Below the pieces are notes generated by a model that saw only the letters and a list, made by a program, of their open reading frames with translations, searched no databases and had not been told where the DNA came from. A program made the position numbers and the translations under genes. A stretch of DNA of 64,000 nt from Azolla caroliniana (taxonomy: Eukaryota > Polypodiophyta): assembly GCA_043228905.1 (NCBI GenBank), contig JBHGNT010000021.1, forward strand, positions 682,001 to 746,000, given 5' to 3'. Shown piece by piece: positions 11,155-24,057 of this stretch. How positions within the stretch are numbered: position 1 is the stretch's first letter; every line of letters starts with the position of its first letter.

Positions 11155-14100
11155 TTAAGATATAGAGTGAGAAACCACCACTTTATGAAGCTTGCTTGTA
11201 CATGAAAATACACCCTTCACCTCTAAAACAAGAACAACTACTCTTTTACTATTAGAAAGCTCTTTTGAATTGAACCCATTATCAAATAATATATCACTTC
11301 CGATGCACTGAAGTGATATGTCCTGACTATGACCTGGCTCAAGTAACCCCGATGCAGGAAGCACCTACAAAACATATAAAAGACATGTTCCTTTATCCTA
11401 TATCATTTATAAAAATAAGTGGTATATAAACAATAGAGGCAGCAATAATAACATATGTTCATACCTGTAACCAAGAAGGCAACCCATTTTGCCCTCTGTC
11501 GAATGATGATAATGATGAGGATTCATTTCTCACGGAACTTTTTCTTTCTGACCGGAAGCTAAAGCGTGTGCACTCATTAGACGAAGGATTGGATAGTTTC
11601 AATATCGATATGTTTTTGTCGACCAATTTCACATTGGAATTGTTTACAACAATTTCTGGTACCAGCTCAATCTGTTTCTGTATTTGTTGAGCTTCAGTAT
11701 CAGTTCGCAGAAACTTCCCGTACTCCCATCTTCGTGCAGCTTCATTTATTGCCGCAATCCGCATATCAAAACAGCACGAAACAGGCTTGTGATCACTCTC
11801 CTTGGCTCCCATGGAAGATCCATACCTTTGTACAACATCAGAAATGAACAGAGTTTAGGGTTTAAGATTTAAGATCTATCTCTCTTTTTGTCTAACTAGA
11901 CCCGGTGTAATACCATAGCACTAACTTTCATAAAGAGCTCCAATTGTTCAACAAGGAAAAAGAAAGGATCACAAAGTGCTTATAATTAGCAAATGTGCAA
12001 ATGTTTTGTCTACAATTATCTCAATTTAATGTGTAGATAGAGAAGGAAAACATAAATTAAAATAGCTTATGGATTCGATCAATTCACATCAACTTAAAGA
12101 CGCCACTTTTGCATACCAAGTTACCCTTGCTGAAATAGGGCGCAATAAACCTATCTTGTTATCTAAATCGCTGTGGTCAAAGCTATCACGGTATATTACA
12201 CGATCACACCAAGCTGGAACTCTTCTTTTCTCACTAGAATCATAGCCTGCAAATGGAGTAATCAATTTGATTAAAATTCGAAGAACATGTCATGATTATA
12301 TGATTGTAACAATGTTCTAGTTCCGTTTATAGAACACAACAACTTGATGTTAGTTAAAGATCTAAATACTTTTTGCATAAATAATGAATTATTAACATCT
12401 TTAAGACCAAGATATTCCTCGTTAAATGAGTTATATACTATATTTGTATCATCAGAAGGTATCAAATGTCATATGAAAAATGACAAAAAAACGAAGTGAA
12501 ACGCACAATGTATCCATAAATATTAACTTTTTTAAGTGTCATTGAAATAAATGAAGATAAAATACTAAACAACTAAAAGAAAGTACGACACTAGATCAAA
12601 CACGCCATATATAACATAATTATGTTAAGAAATTTGGCGAAATATTAGCATCATTATTAGAATAATGGAAGAGGAATAGGTTTAAAACAACAATGGTATG
12701 AATCTTTCAACATAAGATGAAACTCTGACCTCTTACCTTTAATAGTATCACATCCTTTGTCAAATTTATAGGTAGGAGGAAACAAGATATCAGCCTCACG
12801 CATGCCTTGAAATACCCTCCCAGCAGTCATCTCAGCCCTCAACTGATCTTTTTCCAATAGGATCTCATATCTTTTCTCATTGATTAAATTGATTGCATCT
12901 GCATATGATAAATCTGCCAGTCTATAATTGAAATCACCAACCCAAATAAGAAGATCTGCTTCAGAAACTTCTGGCATGACCAAAATCCCTTCTTCCAAAT
13001 CCTCTTCCTGTTCAGAAAATGCACGCTTTGCAACCATTACATATATGAACATATTCCTATGAGAGCATTATAAATTTCTCTAACAAAATTGAGTGAGCAA
13101 TGAGAGATAAATTACTTAATTTAATGTCTCTATAGAGGACAACATTGCATATGAGACCCAAAATACTTATTTCTGATTCCATGCAATATCTCCTCCATAC
13201 AAAAGGAAAATTCTCAGAGACAATAGAATATATCCAACTAAATACAAACCTCCAGGACTGGTAGAGAGAACAAGAATAGAACTTTAAAACAAAGATATCC
13301 ATGGACACAGGCCAAGCATGACTCAGAAAATTATGAACTAAAGTGAGCTATTCTTCTTCAAGTGTTTGAATATACTATGAAACCTCTAGATTCAAAGATG
13401 GCAGGTTCGCAACACGAATACTGATGAATAAGAAGAATGAGTGATACCATCCTTCTCTCTGGAATAACTCAGTGGTGTTTTACTAGCAACGCATGGTCAT
13501 ACATACCCTCCCTTACTTCCAAATTCTTTCAATGTGATTAGCGTAGACACTATAATGCAAGAATTAAAATCACTGAAATTTAATTGATGAACAAATGCTC
13601 ACCTCTTCTGTCGTCATGTCCTCAACAGATGATGTGTCATATCGCATACTGGCACCCCGAATTATTTGTACAGCAGATGCTACAGCAAGAATATCACCTC
13701 ATATTACAAATATATGGTGCATTACCATTTTTTTAAGACACAATAAATAAATGCTCACCAGCCATGGCAGTAGCTGCAAGACCTACCCCCCCATATAATC
13801 GTCCAAATGTCATCCTTTGATAAATGTGTGCAAAATCAGCATTGCGTTTAGTCACTGCATCCATATGTGCTGCAAAGTGGCCGTTCACCACACATATTGT
13901 CCTCCTAAAAACCATCATTTTTATTGCAGCAGCCCCCTGAAAAGTGATTCATCCAGTAGATATTCCCCAAATTATCGTCAAATGGAAAGATGAATTGCAA
14001 AATAGATATTCTATTACTTTCTAAAGCAGGAGAGTTGCATTATCAGGGAGGTATTATCTGTCAATTCAGTTCTTAATGTTGTAACCAACAAACAGCATAA

Positions 14101-17100
14101 AACATACTGTAAAAATAGCTCACCTTGTTGCCAAATGCTCTGCCAAAACCACATGCTACTGCACCAACACCCACACCACCAACATATGGCAGCAGTCCTT
14201 TACTCACCCTGTGAAGGAAAAGACAAAAGGAAATCAGCAATGCCCTAGATGAATTGAAAGAATCTAATAACATACCATGCACCAATAAGCAAACCCGCAA
14301 GCTGACGAGAGGCAACAAGTACAAATTCTTTCTGCTCATTGAGGGTATTTCCAATGCTATCCAGCCACCACTGTCCATTAATACTGCCTGCCAAGCCTAC
14401 CTGTATCATGGTTGTAAGATTCACAGAAAAGTTGTTTTTAGAGATTCTCTCTATCATCATCACAGAATCAAGTTATTAGTTTTTGGCAATTCAATATAGT
14501 TTGGCCATTGGCCTTCATCATTATGGAAAGGAAAGCAAATAATAAACTGAGCCTTCTGGGAAAACCAGCAAGCCAGACATAACAGTTATATTTTGTTGTG
14601 GAAGCTTGTTGCTCAAAACGCCCTTAGTTCTTCTAATGTTGCATAACATAATATTGGGGATGCAGAAGAGAGCAATGATATGCATTGACAGCCAGATTGA
14701 CATTAGAGACTACGTATACATGCTAATAGACATGCAGATAAAACTGTATCACTCACCCTAACAGAGATGCTAACAGACGTGAAGATAGCTATACTTTACC
14801 CACCTTGACATAAGTATGGACACATTAATCTCGTACGTAACAAGCGACGTTCTAAGTTCTCTTCCAGTTTTTATTGGCTATATACCGTGAGTTACTAATT
14901 GATCAATTCTAGGTTCTAGTTTCATTCTTTGCATATGCTAATTTCTAATTGAGTTGTCTAACCTATTACTTTGTTTCTTTGAATGCCACGGCTGCAATCA
15001 ATACAATCCAATTTAAATTAAATTAAATTCTTAAAATCACAAGGTAACAAAATGAATGTCAATTATGCTTACAGTTTCTTTTGCTGCAGCCATTGCTAAA
15101 GCACCAGCACCCATTTCCACTTCCTGAAGGCCAACAACAACAATACTTGCCTCAATACTCTTTGCAAGCCATTGTGTTAGTGAATCAGAGCATGCCCTCT
15201 CTTGACCAACATTCCATGTACTCGCCAGTATCTTTATATTCTTCTCATTTATATATGTAATTTCCTTGGCGATCATCCCTGAATTAAATCTTGTAATAAA
15301 TGTACTTGGTGATACTATGAACCATCCACGTATCCCACCATTATCTGAGAGTGTGAACAAATGGTTACTTGTTACTCCAACCCTTGCCACAGAAGACTTG
15401 TGTGCACGCCAAACCCGACAAAGCTTTCCTGAGCTTGTGTCGAATGCACGGATTACACCTTCAGCGTAACCAACAAATAGTTGATTTCCAAATGAACACA
15501 TGCACCTAATAGATGTTGAATTACGGTGGTATTCACGTACACGGTTCCCAAAGCAGTCAAATTGAATTAATCGACCATTCCCATAGCCGGCCCAAATGTT
15601 TCCATTAGCCGAAGAAACTAATGCTTCCATTTTCCTATTGTCATCAATACCCTGACCACCAACAGCAGCACGGAGAACAGCATCAGCTGCACCAATAACA
15701 GCATTTCTAGACCTCTGGAAAAAACTTAGTTGTCCTGCATTTTTCTCTTTCTTTGAAACCCTTGTTGGGTTCATCAGCATGTCATCCCCTCTTCCAGTGG
15801 CACGAACCGGAGATATATTGAGACTTGTAAATTCAGCATCGGCATTTGGTCCAAAAACTTTCAACACATCTCTCGTGCGGGCATCCCTACACATAAATAG
15901 CATGTTTATATCTTCAATGGTGCATCTTATCCATTAGAAGGTGACTATAATGATTTCACAACATTTTCCACTCTACCATAGTGCCAATACAAGAGATCCA
16001 CCACTCCAAATACAGCATTGAGAATGCTCAGCAACCAAAAATCGCACATCTGTCCCTGACAGACTAGATGCAGAAGCTTGGGTTCCTCTAGGTTTCACAT
16101 CGATAAAAGATGTTTCAACTAAGGATGTAAGTATACGTGATGGCAATAAGATGCGCCCCACAACATCAGACGGCCAAGCTCTTAAAGAACCATTTTCGGA
16201 TCCTGTCCACAGCTCTCCTGAAGATGATGAAATGGTAAGTAAGCACATGAAAGTTATGACTTTTTCTATAAGTATCATGACAGATTTTCTTCCCAAAAGA
16301 AATGATATAAGAAATGCAACATACCATATGAAGTCATAACAATGGCTAGAACAGGTCCTTGATGTGCTTGCCATGTTAAGGGAGCATTACCTCCATCAGC
16401 AATATTTTCACCAGAAGTTTTCACAATCAAGGGCCATGCAGCAACTCTTCCATCCCGATGACCACTCCACATTATGTTATTCTCACTATCAATGTACAGA
16501 CTTGTAGGAGCTGATCCATGTATAGGATGTATCGTATATTCTGCTGCATCCTTGTCACCTTCTAAGTTTGTTTTTCCATCACATTTCGACTTCCATGCCA
16601 TTGGTATATCCCACACCATCATACCTTGCTCACACGCTGACCACACCTGTGTATCTGTGCATGCTAATACTCTTAGAGGGTATTGAATGTAAGTTTCTTG
16701 AAGTGGTGGTGGCCGCAGCTCAAAAGACACGGGCCTCTCTACTTCTCTTTCACCTACATTTGTGTTCCCCTTCCCTCCAGCAGCAACAAACTCTTTGAGC
16801 GTGTGGAGCTTGGAATCTCTGGCTTCATCCTGATTTACATTCTGACCTGTATATTTTCTAACAAAATCAATACAGGAGAATAATTGGGCTATGTAGCAAT
16901 GAGTGAAAAATACATAAGTCATGCCCTTCCAAGGTTATAATGCCACCCAAACACCTTACATATACATGTCATTATAGCTGCTCATAAAGTAGTTCTCATG
17001 AATCTGTCTACTTCAAGAGTCCCAAACAGCATGTTCATGAAAAGATTGTCATCCCTCACACATTTTGAGGGGAAGACATTATGCATCAGTGAAATAAGTG

Positions 17101-20100
17101 CAGCAATAAAAAGCATCTCTTAGAGACATGTTTTGGGAGATTTTCGGCCTCAAAACATAAGAACAGAGTAAGCCTACATAACAGGCATCTACATATACAC
17201 ATATCTACATCTACATCTACATCGGCATATATGTGTGTATATCTAACATATATAATCACAATACAATACATATTACATGTTCATCTACACCATAAAAGTA
17301 TACACATATACATGTAGTAGTGAAGTTAGGATGAATGGCCCACAACAACATTTCACTTGATGCACATGATCCAGGGCGGAGGTGTGAACCGGAAAGGGAT
17401 AAAATTGGAGGATAATTGGAGGATTAAGGAAAGGACGGATCTGCACCGTTTTGTAATCGAGTAGCCGGATGAGGCACCGTTTTGTAACCTTACCGGATGC
17501 CTTATAAAGGATTCGGATTGATTTGTAATGGATACAGAAGTAATGCAAGTTGAGTTATTGATTGTCTATCTGATTGTCTTTCTTGTCTATCTTGTGTACT
17601 TGCCGTTTGTGCCATAACTTAGTATCTCACACGTGTAATTTATTGACGGATACAGTGTATGCATTCCAGAATTATAATCGGATAGATATATTTATAAGTG
17701 ACGCATAATAATCCATATCTCCGACCACCCCTTTGGATAAGTATTCCGGAAAGGGATACCCTATGTTAGCGGCTAAGTCCAGCCCAGGAGTAACATGCAC
17801 ATGGAAGATTTTGAGTATAAGGAAGCAATAAAAACATGGAAGATTTTGATGCATTAAAAACGTCAAAATTGCAAGGCTGCAGACACTTCACCCATGCTCG
17901 GAAATGCTAAAATGGTTTCACCCAGTGGATAAAGAATGCATACACACATAACTAAATCAGGCAATCGCACAACATTTTCCTCGAAATTGGCAAGATAAGG
18001 ATTAAGAAAATATGCAGAGGAGGGAAAGAAAGGAAAAACTTTGAGTACCAACATGCATGAAAGCAACATTGACCAGGTTATTCCCGCAAGTAAAATGCAG
18101 GGTGAAGACAAACAATAGCTTTTCTAGAGAGTTCATGAGCAGCATGGCAGTGAAACAAGGATGCCCTTTATCACCTATATTGTTCAGTCTATGTATTGAC
18201 CAGCCAGAAGAGAGTTCATCCAAGAAGTGTTAGGAGAACATGGGGAAAAAAGACATTGGGTATTTCATTGTATTATTTCTGGTTCATGCAGACAATGTAC
18301 ATTTGGCATATTCTGAGCTGACACTGCAAAAGCTTTTAGATACAGTTCACTCTTTCTGTGATCATGTTGACTGCTAGGTAGTGCAGACAATCTAAAAAAT
18401 CAGCAACCAGTAGTGCACTTACCAAGGAGGAAAAGGACATAGTTCACAATTTCAAATACTTTAGAGTTGACATACCTAATTTACACACTTGGAACAGGTG
18501 CCTAATTAGGAGAATGAGAACCAGTACAGGCCAATACAATGAATTTAAGAATGTGTGTCAGTTGAGCAAAAGTCAAGGATGGGAGATTAGAGAATGGTTG
18601 ATGCATGTCTGGTGCAAACTCTGATTTCTTGATCTGAGTTTTGGGGTGGTAATAATTCAGCAAATTCATAGAATGAAATAGAGAGAAATTTCTAGATTGC
18701 CATTTAGGGGGTTAGACGCACAAGTACTCCACAATAGTTCTAAAAACTGCAAGAAGCCAATAGAGTTTTAGACCCTTCAAATCGATTACAAGTACATATT
18801 GAACGCAAGCATAATTCCCTAAACTCCCCTCCCCAAGGCTCTATGAGAAATTGAATGCTTACCACAGAAAATCCACAAACTAAATTTTTTCATCTGGTTG
18901 GGTTCAAGATATCCAGAAATTGTTTACTTGATAGCATGTTGAAGAATATCCACATGTTCACTAGAGGAAAAGAAAGGGACAGAGAAAATAAGACCATGAG
19001 ATCGAAGTTTTACTTGGCCACATACCTATACATACATATGAATATAAATTTGTGTCTATACACCTGTATTGTCTATATATAGATAGATAGATAGATAGAT
19101 AGATATAGATGTGCACTAGAAAGAAAGAATGGGACCGTAAATGAGTCCCTGAGCCCTTGTTTTACTCAGCCACATTGGAACATACTTCTTTACACAGACG
19201 AATGTAAAGGTCTGTATATATATGAAGAAATCATTTATAAATTGGCATGTTGAAGAAATATCTAGATGCGCACTAGAAGAAAAGAAAAGGACAGAAGAAA
19301 ATGAGTGCATGAGTCCATGTTTTACTTGGTTACATTGGAAGCACAGGAAATGGAGAATATATCAATTTGTCTATATATACATATACATTTACAACTATCC
19401 TAGATTGATTTTGCATTAGCTGCCATCATAAATTGAGGTAGGGTTCAGCTTACCATTCGCAAATTTTGAATTTGCATCATTTAGATGACTTGTAGATACA
19501 GAACATGCTGTCGTTGACTCAAAGTCTCGCTTAGGAGGCAGAGTTTGTGGTGAGAAAGATGAGGATTCACCGAACGATAGACCATCACATACATAAAGTT
19601 CATCACCCGACAGAAAATCGACATAAGAGTTTGATACAGACACCGGCAAAGCCTCTAATCTTAGTGAATCCTTATTATGAGTTACATTCTCTTCCGAATC
19701 ACAGGAATTTCTAGAATTCTTATCTTTAACCAAATTCTCATTGAACCACGAGTCATGGGAGTTTCTAGATTCCTTATCATCTATTACATTTGCATCGGGC
19801 CACAAACTGTGAGTCTTTCTCGAATCCTTCTCATCGATCATATTCTCATTCAACCTTGACCTATGGGCCTTTCTAGAATTCCCGTCTTCAAACACATTCT
19901 CATTGAAAATTTGATCATCGATCTTTCTAAAATCCGTATCTTTGGATACATCCACATAGAACTTTGAATCTGTGTTTGAACCACTTTCATCACTATCTGT
20001 ACTAAATCCTCGCAAATGCTCTTCACTCCAATGTGTGTCATAGAAAGGAATAGGATTTCTCTCCCTAGATGAACGTATCTGAAAATCATCACATTGCTGT

Positions 20101-20423
20101 TGACGTTGAAAAGGTGTAGAAGAGCTTAATTCATGAGATAGAGAAAATTCCGCAAAAGGATCTTCAATATTTGTTATTCCACGGATCGAAGAGGTCTCAG
20201 GTGAAAATCTGGGCAATCTATTTTCAGCTGAATTCGGACCTACCCATTTCTCTGAAGAAGAAGAAGAAGATACATATGAATACTCAAATGCATCAAAAGG
20301 GACTTCCGCTGTTTTTGCAGAGATATGGCAGGCGTCCCTTGAAGAAGAAGAAGAAGAAAAGGCAGACGTAACTTCTTCGTCTGCTTCAAAGTCTATAAGA
20401 GGCGCCTCGTCTCGAGGTTCCAT
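11155..20423 (-). CDS. WD40-containing type II inositol polyphosphate 5-phosphatase (FRA3/5PTase12-14 type)
   Basis: Predicted to remove the 5-phosphate from inositol phosphates and/or phosphoinositides. Coding exons (minus strand): 20423-19454, 16846-16325, 16217-15977, 15886-15073, 14400-14276, 14208-14124, 13936-13759, 13679-13603, 13007-12737, 12246-12117, 11825-11465, 11364-11155. Phases close at every junction and give 1327 aa. Residues 1-323 (exon 1) are Ser/Asp/Glu-rich and look disordered. About 360-770 is a WD40 propeller (VWSACEQGMMVWD, LWTGSENGSLRAW, IWAGYGNGRLIQFD). About 794-1165 is the phosphatase, with all family motifs: ASTWNVG, VGLQEVEMG, WVGDFNYRL (about 1026), PAWCDRV (about 1105) and SDHKPV (about 1148). 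The C-terminal tail resembles that of plant FRA3-type enzymes, which act in actin organisation and secondary wall formation in Arabidopsis. The paralogue cannot be decided. Intron 1 (2.6 kb) holds a LINE remnant. Confidence 0.93.
18060..18690 (+). pseudogene. LINE reverse transcriptase remnant in intron 1 of the 5-phosphatase gene
   Basis: Plus-strand translation in one frame gives MAVKQGCPLSPILFSLCID at about 18145-18201, the fingers/palm signature of plant LINE RT. It then gives HADNVHLAYSE (about 18280), a damaged version of the catalytic YADD, followed by a KYFRVDIP-like stretch near 18460 and GWEIREW near 18580. There are stops and frameshifts throughout. The residues differ from the LINE at 1-2548, so this appears to be a second LINE family. 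It is antisense to the host gene. Confidence 0.75.
18935..19340 (+). repeat. Degenerate tandem repeat, about 155-bp period, three partial copies
   Basis: The motif GCATGTTGAAGAA-ATATC, then GCACTAGA-GAAAAGAAA-GGACAG, then TTTTACTTGG-TACAT occurs near 18935-19022 and 19240-19338. A partial copy lies at about 19108-19172. Simple TAGA repeats (19079-19105) lie between. The array is inside intron 1 of the 5-phosphatase gene. Confidence 0.6.
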
Positions 20424-20798
20424 GGAAAGCTTTGCGTGTCATTGATACGTTTGATTCATCAGAGAGAGAGGGAGGGAGGGAGATCTGTGGAAGAGTAGGG
20501 CTTCTGAATCCTGATACGATGGATGGAAGGAAGGAAGCAGAGGAGGGGGAGATGGGTTCGCACGATTTGGCCGCAAAAAGAAAGCACACACAGAATTAAC
20601 TGTCATGGCAGAGATTTTAACACAGAAAAAAGGCAGGCATAAAAAGGCATCAGAACAGAACCTCTTCTCCAAAATCAAAACATTTGGGTAATTACCCAAA
20701 CTACCCCCCCCCCCCCCCCCCCCCCTCAAGAAGCTACTTCCTCACAATTCCCAAAATACCCCTCTTGGGATTCCTTGGTAATTTTACCAAATCAGCAT
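20424..20798 (-). promoter_or_regulatory. 5' UTR/promoter region of the 5-phosphatase gene with a 23-bp C run
   Basis: Upstream of the ATG (20423-20421) the minus strand is CT-rich (the plus strand reads GAGAGAGAGGGAGGGAGGGAG at 20461-20481 and GGAAGGAAGGAA near 20525), as in many plant 5' UTRs. A run of 23 consecutive C on the plus strand (20704-20726) lies about 280 bp upstream of the ATG. No convincing TATA box was found. Confidence 0.45.
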
Positions 20799-20880
20799 TT
20801 GTTGTAAAACCAATTGTCTCATGGCCCAATTTTGGTCTTAGAAGGCGTTAATGTGTCTTTCTTCATTCTTCTTTCTTCTC
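20799..20880 (+). mobile_element. Isolated 3' tail of the LINE family (LINE truncation or tail-sharing SINE)
   Basis: About 80 bp starting TTGTTGTAAAACCAATTGTC matches the last 75 bp of the LINE at 2674-2745. The match includes the GGCC-rich stem region, TTAGAAG-CGTTAAT, and a TTTCTTC-rich tail. The match begins abruptly at 20799 and none of the RT region is present. Confidence 0.8.
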
Positions 20881-23800
20881 GATCACGCGTTCTTGCCTGC
20901 CCATCCATATGCTTGAATCCAGCCAATTTTGCCCCTCACAATATTGCCCTGTTGCGGCCAATGAGGGTAAGCTTGGATCGACTGACCAAATCGATGACTC
21001 TCGCTTGTAGCCACCTTTAAGATGAAAGATGTGTCTGGATGCCCCCACCACGATCATATCTTTCCATTTCCAGTACAAAGAAATCAATCGATACCCCTCT
21101 CTTTCCACCCATTCCTCCACTTTCAAAACACGCGATGTAATGATGTATAACATGGACTCTTTCTTCTTCCTTATGTATATGTGTCACAATAACTTTTCAA
21201 ACGGCCAAAACAAAACACCTCTTTCGACAGAAGGTACCATTAGATGTATGTACCTCCGTGTGCACTCTTATCAGGCAATGGCATATGAATCATTTGTGCA
21301 GATTAGAGACCAGATACTCACATGCAATTTGGAGTAATGCCCATATAATTGCTCTTATGTACTCTAGATTACTAACACTCTTGTTAAAATTGTATCTATA
21401 TTTAAGACGGCAAATTGTTCCTTCGAGCCTTATTCATTTCATTTCACAATATATCGTATTATCTAATAATTGCCCATGGGAATATTCACATGGATATGTT
21501 ATGCATCGGGTGCAAGAATGGTTGTATTTCTGTTTCTTATCTCCCCATTACATTCATTTCTATTTGTCTTGGTGTTCACACAAAGTCATCAATTGCATCA
21601 AGGTTTTGACAAAGAAGTTACATAATTTTCATGTTTCTTGAAAGCAAATACCAAAGATTATCTAAAAATATCCACCATCAAATCTGAATTGTCATCATAC
21701 TTTTCTGAATCTTGTTAAAATACAATTGAAGCATATGTCGACACTATACATAGTTATTCTTAACTCTCAAATGCAAAAGCATAGGAATAACATTCACATA
21801 GACCACATAGAGGATGTTATATCCACCCTATTCATAATCCTTCAACTCTCATTGATGTGTAACATTCCTTAGACCGAACTCACTCCGAAAACATCTTCCA
21901 TTCCCAACACTAGTAGTTCACCTTGACCCTTTTCAACCCTTTAGTATTCATCTACAACTATACAATCAAAGTCTAGAGTATTCTTCACACATTGGACAAA
22001 ACACCACAGAAATTTGTGTCTTTATCAACCCAACTTTACAATAACAATGTTGTTTTGTGCAACTCTTGCCCCCCATCTTCTACATCTAACTTCACGGCAT
22101 CATAGCTTGTAAACGTTTTTGTGTAGCGTTATATTACAATTGGGAAACTCTCTATTCTAGATAAGAGAACTCAAAAAGAAAATTACATAGAAGTAATCAA
22201 CTGATTACCCATGCAAAATCTACTAAACAAAATTCAATATATGTATATATATACACATTTAGCATTCTCTAATGGCATGCCTTGCAGCTTATGACAATGG
22301 TATCCACCAAAGTTTCAATTGGAGTCCTGTGTAACATGTTATAGAATTATCTTGGACAATGGGTAAGTAAGGATTAAAAAATAATTGCCAATTATTCAAA
22401 TGTAAGGGAGTTGTGGGTTCATGTTCCATGCGAACATGGTAAATTTCATACCAAACAAGTGATAGTCCATTCTCAACTATCCCTCCATTTGGGTTTCTAC
22501 AAGAGATGAGAAGCCCAATTTGAGAACTTGATGAAAGACTAAGGATGAGTCTACGACCCGAGAATAGATCCCAAAGGCTTCCAATGATCTATTTTTGAGG
22601 AAAGGACAGTATTATATTAAAAATAAATTAGACATTGTTACTCGTCATTATCACATTAGTGTCACGAACATGTGTAGTACCTCAACAAACCCATCATGTT
22701 TGAAAAAGCATGCCAGTATTCAGTCCCTTTACGTAATTGGATGCAACAACTTGCTTGATTCATTTGGAAAACAGGGCATATACATCCAACGGTGATCATT
22801 GATAAGAAAAGGTGAAAAGAAAGGCTTAGACATTTAGTACCAGGACCCATGATATGAACAACCAAAGTTGATTTTTTCTTTATTCCCCTAAATGCAGCTT
22901 AAATTTCCCTTATTTCCCAAACATGGCCTAAGCCAAGAAAAGGAGAAAACATGGATATTTTGACCATGTAGTTGCCCACGTAGCACATCTAATTGAAAAG
23001 AAAGTGAATGACTTTTCAACATAAGAAGGGGTTGCTCAAGCGCATTTCTTGAATTATTGAACACGTGAGAAAATAAAGAAAACCCCAACGGTGTTATAGT
23101 ATCATGCCATACCAAGCGTTTGTCAACAAGGCAAAATCAGTGTATGTGAACCTTAAGTTGAAGGGATTGTTGTAAATGTTGACTACTCACACATAAATCC
23201 ATATGATCGACATTTGTATGTGATGAATCCTGGCTGCAATGAAGGAAGATAAATGAAACTTCAAGCAGCGGCTCACAAGCAATACATACATGCCTCAGAA
23301 TCTTTAGATGAGGTCCATGCCCCCTGTTGTTACATGCTACAGTTTGACATCTCAATGAAGAACCAATATATCTCCCTTGAAAAGACCAAGTGATGTGGCC
23401 AAGATTATATTAAATGTAACCGGATATTGTTAAGATCAAGATTACATGATGTATCTTTCTGATTGATTATCAAAGCTGCCAGTTGATTATCACATCATCC
23501 AGGTAATCAGAGCCAATCTAATGCACATTATAAATTTGCCTGGAGTGATTGGGAGAATTATAACCACCAAATTATCAATATAGAATCCCCACTGATTCAA
23601 CTAATGCATACAGTAGTTGATGTAGATAGTTGTCCCTCAGCCAGTTCAAAACAAGATTTTAAGAATATCCAGTAAAGAACACATAGCTTCATCTTTAGAA
23701 ATCCCAGCTTTGTTTAAAAAATAGACTTTGTTTTAAAGAATCAGTGGTAACGCACACATACTTTGTTGGGGTTAAAAAATGTAATAAATACAAGAATCAG

Positions 23801-24057
23801 CCTTTACATTAAATAAATTAAGCACAGAGAGAGAAAGAGAGAGATTATAGTAAGCCATGGAACCAAAAAGAATGCCCTCTCGATCCATTTAAGAAGAAAA
23901 TGGATAAGAATAAAAATAAAGTAGCCAATGATCTGACATATCATCAAACCAAAAGCTAAAGCTAGCATGTTTACCATATAGTTGTTTTGTGGTGCGTTTT
24001 GTTAAATAAACACCATTCAAACGAGGTAGAAATGAAAATCTTAGGAACAAGGGCCTC
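20881..24057. other. Intergenic, no recognisable gene
   Basis: AT-rich sequence between two minus-strand genes. Frames here (for example 21258-21641) have no domain signature and low-complexity composition. The right end (about 23800-24057) should contain the 3' UTR of the cyclin gene. Confidence 0.55.

Noticed and set aside
21258-21641. 127-codon plus-strand frame
   Set aside because: Random-looking AT-rich composition, no domain, no splice or promoter support.
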